DNA from: Tanypteryx hageni | Lineage: Eukaryota; Arthropoda; Insecta; Odonata; Petaluridae | Length of the DNA stretch: 64,000 bases | Reading direction: 5' to 3' | Assembly (NCBI GenBank): GCA_028673005.1 | Contig: CM054120.1 | Coordinates: 59,270,057 to 59,334,056, forward strand | Shown here: one piece after another, positions 48,296 to 59,939 of the stretch | Position numbering within the stretch: the stretch's first letter is position 1 | Layout of the letters: each line of letters starts with the position of its first letter | Program-made: the position numbers and the translations under genes | The notes under the pieces: generated by a model | Databases searched by the model: none | What the model was told of the DNA's origin: nothing | The model's input: only the letters and a program-made list of their open reading frames with translations

Positions 48296-49540
48296 GAGAG
48301 AGAATGTTTAGGCGAGAAAAATACCTTCTAATTTGAGCTAAATTCCTGCGTTAGAATTTTATTTCCATGTAAAATATTTTTACTTTTTCGAAAGTAAGCC
48401 ATATTTTAACGAAACCCTTCTTGCTACATTTAACAAAGTCATACTAACCATTCTTCGGTTTAAAACATGGCGCATTGAATGTTCGTCAGGTGATTATTCC
48501 GAGTGCTAGTTGCCAGTTTTGTATCGTTATGTCGTTTTAAAATTTCAGTTATTGCATGAAGTGACGGATTAGGTTAGTAAGGTCAATTACGACTGCTATG
48601 AGAGAGAAATGTAATGGAATGAGAGGTCGAGGGGCAAACGAGGAAATAGATATTCAAATCAGGTGTAGGATTTTATTTACGAAATATTAAAAGTGTTATA
48701 TCCTTGCGTTTGAATTGTGAGCGGCGCGAAGGATACTCGTACGTAATAAACGTTCAAATAGAAGTTTATTCCTGTGTCGTGAGAATCGATCAATTATACT
48801 ATATGTCGACGGGTCCTTCTTCATATTAAATTGGTAATTTGGCAATAAATTCATTTTTATAAATTGATACATCGAAAGTTGGTTTATTTAAATTGGCTTG
48901 AAATACGTAGTCTAAATTTCTTACGGTCTCCACTTAGAGGAAAGAAGGAAAATTGTGTTGGAGATTGCTATCTTCTGGGGAGGAGAAGGGGGAGGTGCTG
49001 TTGGAATACCTTATGCAAGCACATCCCCTCGAAAAAGGCTCGTGTTCTGGGAAGGCCTGTACTCGAGGCGCGTCGACTCGTGGTCGTGCAAGGGGTTGGA
49101 GTAGAATGCATCGTCTCGTCATCTATCGGGCAGTTTCCCGGAGCGGCGAGTGTTAATATAACGCCGCAATCTTGTATCGGGACTTTGCGATTTCCTAACA
49201 GATGTACCTTGGTGTTTTTTTCACTACGGTGAAATTCACGAAGTAAGCGTCTCATCTGGCGGTTATGTCAATCGCCAGGTATGCATCCTTTGGATATTTT
49301 GGCAGCCATATTATTTTGTATTGAAATGGAAAAATAAATTAATATATAATCTGATAGAAGAATTTTTAAGGTTTGATTAAAAAGAATTATGATTTACATA
49401 ATACCAGCAGTAATGGATTAGTGCCGCTTAACACTCGTCTACCATTTCCTTTTGGATCTCTCTAGTTTTATAATAGACGACGTACTGTGTCAAAAACTAT
49501 GTACTTATCGTAAACAACCAAAATATTTTTAAAATTAAAA
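48296..49540. other. unassigned spacer with a GC-richer patch
   Basis: 48,960-49,250 is GC-rich and open in several frames on both strands without a recognised domain. A small inverted repeat, TCTGGCG and CGCCAGG, lies at 49,255-49,280. The rest is AT-rich. Confidence 0.4.
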
Positions 49541-49541
49541 T

Positions 49542-49542
<1 letters not shown>

Positions 49543-49586
<44 letters not shown>
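49543..49586. repeat. (AT)n microsatellite
   Basis: About 20 uninterrupted AT dinucleotides, followed by GTATATATAA. Confidence 0.95.
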
Positions 49587-49589
<3 letters not shown>

Positions 49590-49595
<6 letters not shown>

Positions 49596-50165
49596 ATGCT
49601 TGACGATTTTTGCACCCTTTGACTGATGTCTTCCATCGGCGGCAAGTACTAGTAGCCGACCTGGGAAGGATTATGTGCATCGCTTCCCCCCTGCGCCAAA
49701 TGATCCGGCGAGATAAGGACGAGGCGGCTGCTTCGCGAAAGAGAAAGGGCAAGGGGACAGTCGAGGCAACCTCGGAAGGAATGCCATGAAGCTAGATTGG
49801 AACACCTCGATTTGCTAGCCAAGGCGAATTTGTTGTTTACACACTCGACTCCCGGAACGTTTTTTTACCGATTTTTCCGTGAAGCTCTACCATTTCCCAC
49901 TTCCCCACCTCGACTTCCAAAGGACTTACTATTCCAAGTGAGACGCATACCGTTAGTCACTCCGTCCTCGGTACATGCATTTCAATCGGAGAAATGAATA
50001 TGAGCTGTAAATCACGGATATAACGTTCCATTATAGCACTTTATTAAAATTCGTTCCTCTCGTAAGAATTGATTCTTTATCGCAGCCGCCGCTATAGACT
50101 TCAGTTATCCTTCAGCGTTGGAGATTAAATAAAAGATGTGGGCCTCCTCGACTACTAGCCTCTAC
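49590..50165. other. unassigned spacer
   Basis: Overlapping short open frames only (49,797-49,997 plus, 66 codons). No domain recognised. Confidence 0.35.
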
Positions 50166-50168
50166 AAC

Positions 50169-50270
50169 AATGTCTTTCAACCGGTGTCCCGCGGAATACT
50201 ATTGTTCCGCTGGAATTGCCTAAGTTTTCCGCGAAATATTCCACCAAATATAATTTTTCTATAAATTTAA
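50169..50270 (+). mobile_element. hAT-type 5' terminus (non-autonomous)
   Basis: CAATGTCTTTCAACCGGTGT followed by CCCGCGGAATACTATTG resembles the terminus CAGTnnTTCTnAACCGGTGT GCCGC at 57,081. A GTGTGCCGCGG-rich end is common to hAT elements of the ZBED5-like lineage. I cannot place the other end; ATAGTGGAGCATTG near 50,537 is a weak candidate. Confidence 0.5.
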
Positions 50271-51340
50271 ATTTCTTAATACGTGAATGTGAATTTCGAC
50301 AGTAAACAAAAAGTCCAAAACGCATTGGTTGCATTTTGCTTGAATCTGAAACTATGTGCTGAAGCGAACGACCTTCCCCTCCTATCCTTCATCCTTCCAC
50401 CCTCCCTCTACCGCAAAAATGTAGTTCATATTAGCGCAAAATCTGGTGACCAATGAACCAAATTGCGCATGGAGAAAGTTAAATAAAAAGGTTAATCATT
50501 GCAGTTGATATCAGAGATCCCAATTCATAGTGGAGCATTGTATTTTATCCATGCAATCAACAGTGCTTATTTAATAAGATTTTAATTTGTATATATCTCA
50601 AGTTAAAATAGCATTCACTCAAAATATCTCTTTTGTGTTCTTCTTCTACAAAATCAGTATCAGGAAATCAAATTCATTTTGTTTGTTCAGTTTTCTATTT
50701 GGTTATCACGGAATGTAAATTTTTGTTCTGTCTTTTGTGATCCATCTCTCTGTAGCAGTCTCCTGGTTAACAATTATCAGCAACTTTATTTCTCTGACTT
50801 TGAATTAAATTAAGCGGAAAATAAATGAATAATGCACATCGAATTATCAAGACACTTAGTTTGAGCTGGTGACTTATATATGTTTGTTATTAGAACTTTT
50901 GCAGGTGTAAGTACATAAGGTTGAACACAAAATCATTTGTGATTGTTGGATTCTATAACGATACATGATTTGTATGCATTTGATGCAAAGTGAACATCAG
51001 TTTTTGTCAATGCTAAAAATATATTTTGAGATTCAATATTTTTATTATCACTAGGAACATTTATTCAAAATTTGAAAAAAATTCAAATTTGTGGAAAAAA
51101 GGATACACACAATAAATCTCAGTTTAATATATTTTAAAATAATATCACCCATATCAATAGGAGAAAAAGTGATTGCATTTCAATATCAGAAACAATCAGT
51201 TAAACCGATGTCATCAAATCCTACAAATTAACGTGATAAAATTTTATTCAAATCAGTCATGCTCTACTACATAATACCAAACTCAGTTTTTTCCTGTTTC
51301 TACAAAAACACTGAAATTATTTGCCAACAAAATTGGATCA
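50271..51340. other. unassigned AT-rich spacer
   Basis: Possibly the body of the hAT-type element whose 5' end is at 50,169. No coding sequence seen. Confidence 0.35.
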
Positions 51341-52620
51341 GCATTGTCCTCACTCTATGGAAATTGGAAAACGAGAACAATTCACATTTGCTTCCTGTAC
51401 TATTTTGAGATTTTAGCATGTTTCCACAGGCACCCTGGAGGTAATGCTTTTTGCCTTCGTTGCCAATTATTTACATGGACGGCATCGCTAGGATACTCTA
51501 GCCATACTCCATGTGTACTTAGAGCCCGCCCTGACCTAGGGCGACACGCTGCCCCAAACCAAGAGCAAACACCTAAAAATCATCAACGAACAGATGATTG
51601 CAAACATTCCTGCTCAGCCAGGATGAACATAGTATTAGACAAAATCCTCAAAAGTTCCAGATTCGTTAGTGGATAATTCCATCACCAAACCGTACTACAC
51701 ACCCTGAACATCTACCATCATGCTCTAACATAATTCACTACAATCTACTAAAAATCTCTATGCAAGCACATTACAAAGCATGAAAAAATAAAATTATAAC
51801 ATTAAGATAACAGCACACATGATACCACTGAATTACTACTGTCTATCTAATCACTTTGCTTCTTCTGTAACGTTTTCTGAATCCTTCTATATTCCGCAGA
51901 TCCTTATCCTCTTGCACAGTAATCAAGATTCTGTAAAAAAATAAGCTTTTTCTTATCATTTGAGGACTTGAGTCAAATCTACCTCTAATAAAATACGATG
52001 TTTTCTTTAATAGTCCCCATTACATCATGGTTAATGAAAACTACAAGTGAGATCGTTTTATATGTGGATTTGCTAATTGATGAAGTATAAAACCTCTATG
52101 AGATCATTGTTATTGAAAGAATAAAGTGGATATTTCTATTAAAAACATAATACAGGCAGTATTTCCTTAATTAAAGCTTATCATAAGAGTATTAAGAGAA
52201 AAGTCACATAAGAAAAACATGATTAAGCTAAATATTTGACCTATATTTATGACGAACCACAATTTCTGCTTCTCAAAATGAAAGTAAAAATGTCGAGGCA
52301 GGTGAAAAAAGTTTTAAATACAGAAATAAATATGTCGATTAAGCATGATCATGCCAATATATGGAAAACACACGTAGGTATATATAAAAGATACCAATCA
52401 CGCTGTTTGCCCTTCGAAGGCATAAGTCGCTGAGAGCTCGCCAATTCCTTTGCATACGCAAGATAAGCCGATTCCTGGCATTATCCGACGGAGGGGCAGG
52501 CAACACAGACACACAAAACACAGTATGTATGTACTCAAGTGTGTGGAATAAATAAGCATCGAGAACGTGCACCTTTCTCGATTATACGCATATCGATACA
52601 ATAGATGGACATTCACCTTA
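51341..52620. other. unassigned; less AT-rich patch at 51,410-51,720
   Basis: The patch is C/A-rich on the plus strand and open for 110 codons (51,344-51,676), with TTTCCACAG|G and GAG|GTAATG at 51,419-51,447 resembling splice sites, but only an 11-base exon would lie between. No domain recognised. Confidence 0.3.
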
Positions 52621-55600
52621 AAATAAGGCGATCGCTTTATGTTTGCATAACATGAAACGGGTTCAAATAAGGGAAACGTGTAACAAAATGATTCGTATTT
52701 GCATCAAATTGGATGCTCAGTAACACAGAAATTTCACAACGCAGCAGTATTTCGGGGACGATATTCGGTCGTTATATGTATACATGAAATGGATACAAAA
52801 TTGTAGCATATTACCAGGAGAGATCGGTAAAAAGAGAGATTTTTATTTGGCGAGTGAGTAAAAAACATCGAAGAAATTACGGCATCATGGTGAAGTCGTT
52901 TAAGAAGTGCATGCTATGAAATCTTCACACTTCAGAAATTGTTCTCTCCTTGAACCAATCTTGTCTCGTCGACGTTACGAAGCGTCTTATTGAGCAGAAA
53001 ACCACCTGAAAAATGATGGAGAACAATACACAAGTCGTGGGAAAATTTTTCCGACATTTATAAGATCACAAAAACTTCTAATTATGGAGTATTGCCTCCA
53101 TATAGTTACACCGATACGAAGCTAGTTATTAAAATGGCAATTTTACAACATTCACTTTAAAACTCATCTATGATGAAATGAGACTAAGAGAACTAGCAGA
53201 GGGGAAACAATTAATGAGTTATCCATAGAGTCTTAACCGATCGTGAGACCTTCAAATGTTGTGCGGTAAAACTGGCAATAGGCGTACGCCTGGCGGATTC
53301 TTCAAACCAGCTTTCAAGTCCTTATGACTGTGTATTTACATTAGATACTTTGTGTGAGGTAATTAATTTTACAACACTAAAAGTGCTCGCCAGAGCGCGA
53401 AACAGGTGTTCTGCACTTTCTCAGAAGACAGTGAGATAATTGGGTTGGGTTCTCCAACAAGTTCGGATTTTTTTCTCCTTCTCTGCGTTGAAATCAACTT
53501 CTGCAGGATAATGGAAATTCAACGTAAGGCACGACTGCTTATCTTCGTGTAGAATGCGATCGCCGAGAGTTAAACAAAAAAACGCTCCGGAAACCTTCCC
53601 GGTCAAAGTGATTTCAGCAAAAACGCGGCAATAACTGCGAAAAATCACGCCCAGGTTTACGTCGCTTAGCAGTACTTCATTTCACGCATTATGACTACCA
53701 AAATTTTAGTACTTATGAACACGAAGATTTTTTCACCCGAGAATTGATTGAAATTTCTCTCCCTTTCCTGCGAAATTCACTTACTCTTTCAGTTTTATAA
53801 AATAAACATTCAAAGAATCACCTACACGTTTATGGTGGACGCTTATTTTATGGTCTCGCTGGAATTTACGACAAATGAAAAATATCAAGTGACTACCTGT
53901 GAATTCGGAAACCCGTACACGCTGGCACTATGATATGCAGTGGCAGAACGCCAAACACTAAATGAAAGAATTGTATTGACAGGCTTTGTCTATGGTAATA
54001 CGAGGAATACGTATTTTTTCATACAAGATGTAAAAATCCAGCCATTAAAAAAATGATATTAAATGTTGATAGTTTAATAAAATATGATCGCCATAAACTT
54101 ATAGTCACCATAATTTTAATAATATCAAAATATACAATAATTAGTTAACATAACAGCGACCTCTCTTATTGGCGGGTATTAATTATGCGGTTGTGTTTTG
54201 GAACAGCAGTTTGCCATATACAACTGAGGCTCGTTTTTACGAAGTGCGTTGGGACCGAGTTCATTCCGAATGTAAGGATTTACGTAAAACCTACATAGGG
54301 TATCTAAAGTACGCATAGAATTATTGTGAAGTACCCAAAAATATGAATAACCTTGGAAATTAACGACTTATTATTGCGACGACAGATTAAAAATTCCACA
54401 GCACATAAAACAATGCAGCCTAATTGCGCAAATATTTGAGGTTAAAGTGGCGGTACCGCCAATTTTGAAAGTACAGGAAGACAAATTCAAATCACACCAC
54501 CCAGTAATACTTTAAAAACGGAATTTTGGTGTGCAATGAGGACATATGAAACTTTTTTGTGAGCGGCATTTCAGTAGATAAGTTATTTTAATGAGGAAAC
54601 AATAAACATAACCGAAAATTTCGCGCAATCAGAATTCAAGTGCTATATTTATATCATACGTACGTGAATTGCTAGATAACTTATTTCAAATTATACAAAT
54701 CGAGGAGTGGGCAAGTACACTCCGAGTTTGAAACGGAATATAAAAGAAGATATTTTGCTGATTATCACCTCATCCTGGGAATCTTACGTTTTTTATTGTT
54801 TTGTTAAAAAAGAATTCGGTTGTTAGATTTCGTAGTATGTAGGCATTAGGATCTCGTCCATAAGGAATATGTAAGAACTTTCCGAGAGGGTGCTTTTGTG
54901 TTTTCTAGCTGTAAACCGATGTAATACCCACTCCCCTTCATCCCGAATCATTTGTCAGGATTCACAGACAGACAATTTTCCAGGGCCAAACGAAGTGAAA
55001 AATATGCCTAACTAATGAATTCCTGTAGGATGTGATAACGGCGGCACAATAACTGACTACGACGAGTATTTTCAGAGATCTCGAGAGATGTGGGCAAGTG
55101 TGTTTGTACGTCCTCGCGGTAAGATGAGAATGCGGGAAAAAGCAAGTCCTCTTTGCCGTGGATTACGACTTGCGTAATCTAAAGCTGATACATTTTGTGA
55201 CGTCATCTTACTCGGGAGAAAGAAAATTCCAACCCCAAGACCCCCAAGATCGTCAAGAGCCTTCAAAGTTCCTAGTTATTTCTACAAAACTCGCTGTTAT
55301 TCTTTATTAAAATGCAGGAAAAATAATCTTCAACAATTGATGGCCAATACCTTTCGTTATAGGCACACTATTATCACAAATATTTCCGACGCTTTTACTT
55401 TCAATCTTCGGAGAAATTATTGGAGTGTGTTAATAACATATTTCACTCTAACTACATTGTTTAAAAATCTCGTAGTTCTCGATGATTAGCAGTCGCATTA
55501 CGCACGGGTTATGTCCCAGCTACAACGAGACCAAACTCCTGTCTAACGACATAGTTATGACGGCTATTTTTTAAATTTTAATATTCTACATTAATGTCCA

Positions 55601-55660
55601 GAAAGCTCGTGGGCTCACGCCACGTGAATTATTTAAAAAGTGACTGAATATATCGTTAAT
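52621..55660. other. unassigned spacer
   Basis: No recognisable transposon ends, arrays or coding sequence. Open frames stay below 80 codons. Confidence 0.4.
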
Positions 55661-55770
55661 ATTACTCTTTCCTCATTCATCTCCCTCCTGCTCCCTCCCT
55701 TCCTCCACTATTTCTCCCTCTCCCGTCCATCTACTCCGTAATGTCTCCTGGCACCTTCCTCCTCCGTTTC
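55661..55770. repeat. CT-rich tract
   Basis: Pyrimidine-rich run of CTCC/CCTT words, like those at 25,921 and 39,411. Confidence 0.75.
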
Positions 55771-56319
55771 ACTCGCATGTTAACAGCTGTAAGTACATTC
55801 ATACCTCGTTTCGCGCGACCCCGTTTTAAGCGGATTCTTTATAGCGCTAGGCAGGCCCGCGCCTATCGGATTAACAATAAACAGAAGTGGCCGATTATTG
55901 TGGCTGCCTAAACATATAATATGAATTAGAAGATACATTTTTTTACTAAGTTTTGGATGTTAGTTATATCGTTTGTGAATCCCAATCTAGGGTCAGGATG
56001 TGATTCTATAAAAGATACAACCTTTTTACCTCTCGATCGACGGTTATTTGCCGTAATTATTTTTAGAGAAAGGTGACTTTCCGAATATAAATTCCTCCCT
56101 GATTCATTTAGGATTTCATTCGTACAGGGAATAATTGCATTTACGACTGAATATAATGAAGTTTTTGGTTTTCTATACCATTTGAAAAATACCGATGAAG
56201 ATAAGTTATTGAGAGAACGTAAAAATTCGCATCTGGATTTTATGGATAGAATCGGAAAATATGCTGCTTTTTGCAGGATAACTTTGTAGACAATATTTAG
56301 CAACAAATACAATGCCTGG
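55771..56319. other. spacer, possible scrambled hAT fragment
   Basis: A minus-strand frame is open for 150 codons (55,926-56,378), with no domain I recognise. On the plus strand about 56,150-56,265 reads EVFGFLYHLKNTDEDKLLRE, which loosely resembles a mid-region block of hAT transposases of the ZMYM1-like group, but it lies upstream of the N-terminal part below, so it would have to be rearranged. Unresolved. Confidence 0.25.
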
Positions 56320-57080
56320 TGCAATAGAAGTAAAGGCTGACAATGTTGAACAAAAACTATATCGGGAAAATGTCGCAACCTCCAATAATGAATGCGGTGA
56401 TGTGTTTATACAAGAAGATAATGCACTAAGTTGTTTGGAAATAATAAGTGATGATTCATCTGAGTGAAAAGTCAGTGAGGAGGTTATTTAATATCTCATT
56501 CATAAAGGCTACATTCCTCAAAATATTGAGTTCGTATGTACATACTTGGCGTAATCAACTTCTCAAATATGTCACTCTAAACAACTTAGCATTACTAAAT
56601 CAATGTTCAAGCGAAAAACGGTCAATGGGGACGATGTTTATCGCTATTGTGTAAGGTTCTCTCCATAAATCAAAATGGTATATTGTGGACTGTGTGACTT
56701 ATTCTCTTCTTTACCTGACCAAATTGACCAGGAGTGTCAGTACCTACTTGCAATAACTATAACGTGTTATTGATGTCGCGCTTTTTCTGAGTGAACGAGG
56801 ATTAGCACTAAGAGGACAAATTGATCTTCTCGGTTCCGTAAAAATGGAAATTTCCTTGGAATACTTGAATTGTTGGGAAAATATGATGCATTTTTAGCAT
56901 CACACATACAAAGACATGGTAACCGAGAACGTGGTCATTTGTCATATGACTTCAACTATTTGTGAAGAATTCATTAGTCTGATAGGTGATTACGTCCTGG
57001 ATCAGATTTTAGACGAGGAAAAGAAATCTAAATACTTTGTCATAATAGTTGATTCCACTCCTGATTTACAACATGTAGAC
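56320..57080 (+). pseudogene. hAT transposase remnant, ZMYM1-like lineage
   Basis: Read across frameshifts on the plus strand: FLSERGLALRGQIDLLGS (56,784 onward), then after a shift LGILELLGKYDAFLASHIQR and HGNRERGHLSYD, then after a stop EEFISLIGDYVLDQILDEE and KSKYFVIIVDSTPDLQHVDQ. The LALRG and LLGKYDxxLxxH blocks followed by the VDST(P)D block, which holds the first catalytic aspartate, are the hallmark order for hAT transposases related to zinc finger MYM-type protein 1. At least three lesions disrupt the frame. It ends at 57,080 because a different hAT was inserted there. It is not the missing half of the 24 kb copy. Confidence 0.8.
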
Positions 57081-58016
57081 CAGTACTTCTGAACCGGTGT
57101 GCCGCAAGACGCTTAAGAGAAGATTGTAAATCTGCCCGTCTTTCCCCGACTATCTGAATCCAGTAAAAATGTATTATTGGTTTGGAAGGCGCGTAAGCAG
57201 TAAACCTGGCAACAACGTTGTCATAGTAACCGAATGTCTTGTGTATGAGTGATAGACAACTGATTGGTTTTAGCCGTACCCATTGTTTTTTGCATAGGGA
57301 AACCGTTGTTGGAAAAACAATAAGAGTTGACTTTAGGTCCGTATTAGACCAAGTTGTCGGAATGGTTAATTTTCTGAAATCAAGACCTATAAAAACCCGC
57401 CTCTTAAAGCAGCTTAGTAATGCATTGGATTCGCATTACGTAGATATATGTATGCGTAGGTATATTTAGTTTTATTCGCGGAAATAAGATGGCTGACAAG
57501 TGGAATAAATTTGGCTCGTGTATTTGAACTTAAAGAAGAGTTGTTACAGAGGGAAACAGTGATTTTTGTGAATATCTTTGCTGTGAACATTGGTGCACTA
57601 AATTAGCGTATTTGGCCGTAATATTTAGGTATCTGAATAGTTTGAACACCAGCATGCAAGGACGGAATGAAAACATCCAGACTTCTACGGTTAAGCTACT
57701 GGCATTGCAGAGAAAAATAGTCATCTGGAAAAAGAGAGCTAGAGAAGGTAATCTTGAAATGTTTCCTCTCATTGGAAAAACCCATATGAAAAAAATTGTT
57801 GCTCTCGTGGTGGAAATTTTAGTAACTCTGGAGGACAATATCGAACGTTATTTCCATCATTGACTACAGAGAAGGAAACCATTCTCGCCAGTCACAACTG
57901 ACTTATTTCTTTTTACTCTCTCCGAAAAAGAAGAGTTAGCATCTCTTTCAACTGATCGCACTCTCAAAATCAAGTACGCCGAAGTCCCTGGATATTTTCT
58001 GGATTTCTGACACCCT
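57081..58016 (+). pseudogene. hAT transposase remnant, ZBED5/SCAND3-like lineage, inserted in the previous hAT
   Basis: Starts CAGTACTTCTGAACCGGTGT GCCGC at 57,081, a hAT-type terminus. Downstream plus-strand blocks are THCFLHRETVVGKTI (57,283), VVGMVNFLKSRPIKTRLLKQ, then a decayed stretch with FELKEELLQRETVIFV (about 57,520), then LAVIFRYLNSLNTSMQGRNE and LQRKIVIWKKRAREGNLEMF P (57,612-57,763), and after a stop LFLFTLSEKEELASLSTDRT. This is the block order of the ZBED5/SCAND3/FAM200-like hAT transposase C-terminal half. Stops and frameshifts are numerous. The C-terminal dimerisation motif and the 3' terminus are missing. Confidence 0.82.
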
Positions 58017-58610
58017 GTGTAATGCGCGCATCTTATATTTTTGTGGATTATAAGAACGAAATTTTAGATTTTTAATATCGGGTAAAGTATTACAACAGAA
58101 TACCACAAATAAATACGTAAAACCATTAGGTTTCCGTCAGTTAAAACTTTTAAATCACAGTAACGTAGTAAATTAGTACGTTCTAAACTAATTTACTCAC
58201 AATGTGATGTGCATCTAAGTAATCGTATCTTAAGTCGAGTTGAACACGAAGTTAGCAAATATATGGTCATCGGTAGATTAAGAAGATCAAATTTTCTTTT
58301 AGCTATAAGTTTATGGTTAATAAGTTCCGTATTACGTCCTAGAAAGAAATGTCGAATACATCATACAGTGACATGTCAAATTAATTGTGCCTCGTAGAAA
58401 ATCCTAATGCCGCCAATCCCTCAAATGGAAGGATTTCATACAATCAATTTAATTCCTTCTTGATCATTTAAGTATGCGTATATTTATTTGACAAATAAAA
58501 TTTTTTCATTTTTCAAGTGTTAAGGTTTTACATTTTAGCTTTCAAAATGTGCATGATAAAATGATCAACTTTTTACTTTGCGATTGTTAATTCATACAGA
58601 ATATTGAATA
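58017..58610. other. unassigned spacer
   Basis: AT-rich, no gene or repeat recognised. Confidence 0.4.
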
Positions 58611-58614
58611 CTTC

Positions 58615-59655
58615 AAAATATATCGGAGCAAGATTTGTACTGTTTTAAGGGGAAAGAATGTAAATTCTTATTCTAATCATAGAATTTTAATAATTAATAG
58701 TATTTTCTTGAATTTCTACTGAAATGTAGAATTTTTACACACTTTTATTTATTACACGCTTTTATTTAATTCACTCTGTTATATATTTATGTATATGTTT
58801 CTTTTAAATATTTCTCGCTTTATATCTCTGCCCCTATAAATGCCACAGGTCTGAAATCTCGGGTATATTGTTATATTAGATGACCAACTGACGAGAAAAA
58901 TAGAAAGTCACAAAAATTTAATATTTAAGGGGTTCTTTTAACCCCAATGTTCCATTTCATTACCCCATAAGAAAAGCATGGGATTCAGTGCAAGGCTTTC
59001 TAAAAATGCATTTTAGAATTACTGAAATTTAGGATGCGAATTCAAGAAAAAAATCAGTTGTCTAGATGAAAGAACGTAGTTCTTAATCCTTTTAGGCACA
59101 AGTCACATAATTACCGAATTAGCGTAAATAGTTGTTTTTAATTAGAAATAGTGTGCATTTTTCCTCTCGTCAACAACGGAAATGTATAAACACCATGGCA
59201 ACGATAAAATTGCTTTTATATGGACCTTTAATGATCTTAATGGAAATTTTAGGCGTTTAAATGCTTTTAAGGGAAATAAATACCGCCATAATGATTTATA
59301 GTGGAACTTCCAAACATTTTAAAAATTTTCCAATATTGAAATAAACTTTAAAAATTCAATTCGTAGTCTTTTCAATTTTCCATAATCCATAAATTCTACA
59401 TTAAAATAGTATAAGAAAAATAAAAAGGAGAAAAAAAAGGTTTTTCACGATGCACTTTTTATGTGCACTCAAAATTAGAAAATGGATTCTTCTGCCCTCA
59501 ACTTGAATAAATTTGGTATGCAGGATAAAAGTGGGACGTAATGCATACATTTTGGAAGTATATTACTGATGCACGTTATTGATGAATAAGATTGTCATAG
59601 AATTTTGATAATTGATAGTATTTTCTAGAATTTCTATTGAATCGTTGCATTTTTG
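58615..59655. repeat. Mosaic of dispersed repeats, including copy 2 of the ~330-bp repeat
   Basis: 58,986-59,316 matches 41,383-41,712. ATCGGAGCAAGATTTGTACT at 58,622 matches 33,842. A further direct repeat, ATnATAGAATTTTnATAATT followed by ATAGTATTTTCTnGAATTTC, occurs at about 58,678 and 59,596, bracketing the 330-bp repeat with a spacing of about 918 bases. Confidence 0.65.
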
Positions 59656-59939
59656 CGATTTAAATGGCATTTTATTATTTTGTTGCCATGGAGATGATTA
59701 TAACCGAACGCCGCTTATTATCGTCTTTATCTAATAACACAATACTAAGAGAACCTTTATGCAAACTTGTGGATAAACATCCTTTCTTCGATGACATCAT
59801 CGACTGTTGTGCTACAATAAAAGATAGAAGATGTTATTTGATCTACGTGAATTAGGGTAAGTTTTAAAAATGGATTTTCATGTTTAAAACTTCACCTACA
59901 TAACAGTTTTGAAGCCACAAAAGTGCTCAATTTACATCA
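59656..59939. other. unassigned spacer
   Basis: One 63-codon open frame at 59,664-59,855 with no recognised domain. May include 5' sequence of the LINE that follows. Confidence 0.3.

Noticed and set aside
48864..49232. 122-codon plus-strand frame with overlapping frames on both strands
   Set aside because: GC-rich patch open in four frames; no recognised motif or conserved start context.
55926..56378. 150-codon minus-strand open frame
   Set aside because: No domain or splice context, and the plus strand of the same interval carries a hAT-like peptide, so it is probably a chance antisense frame.
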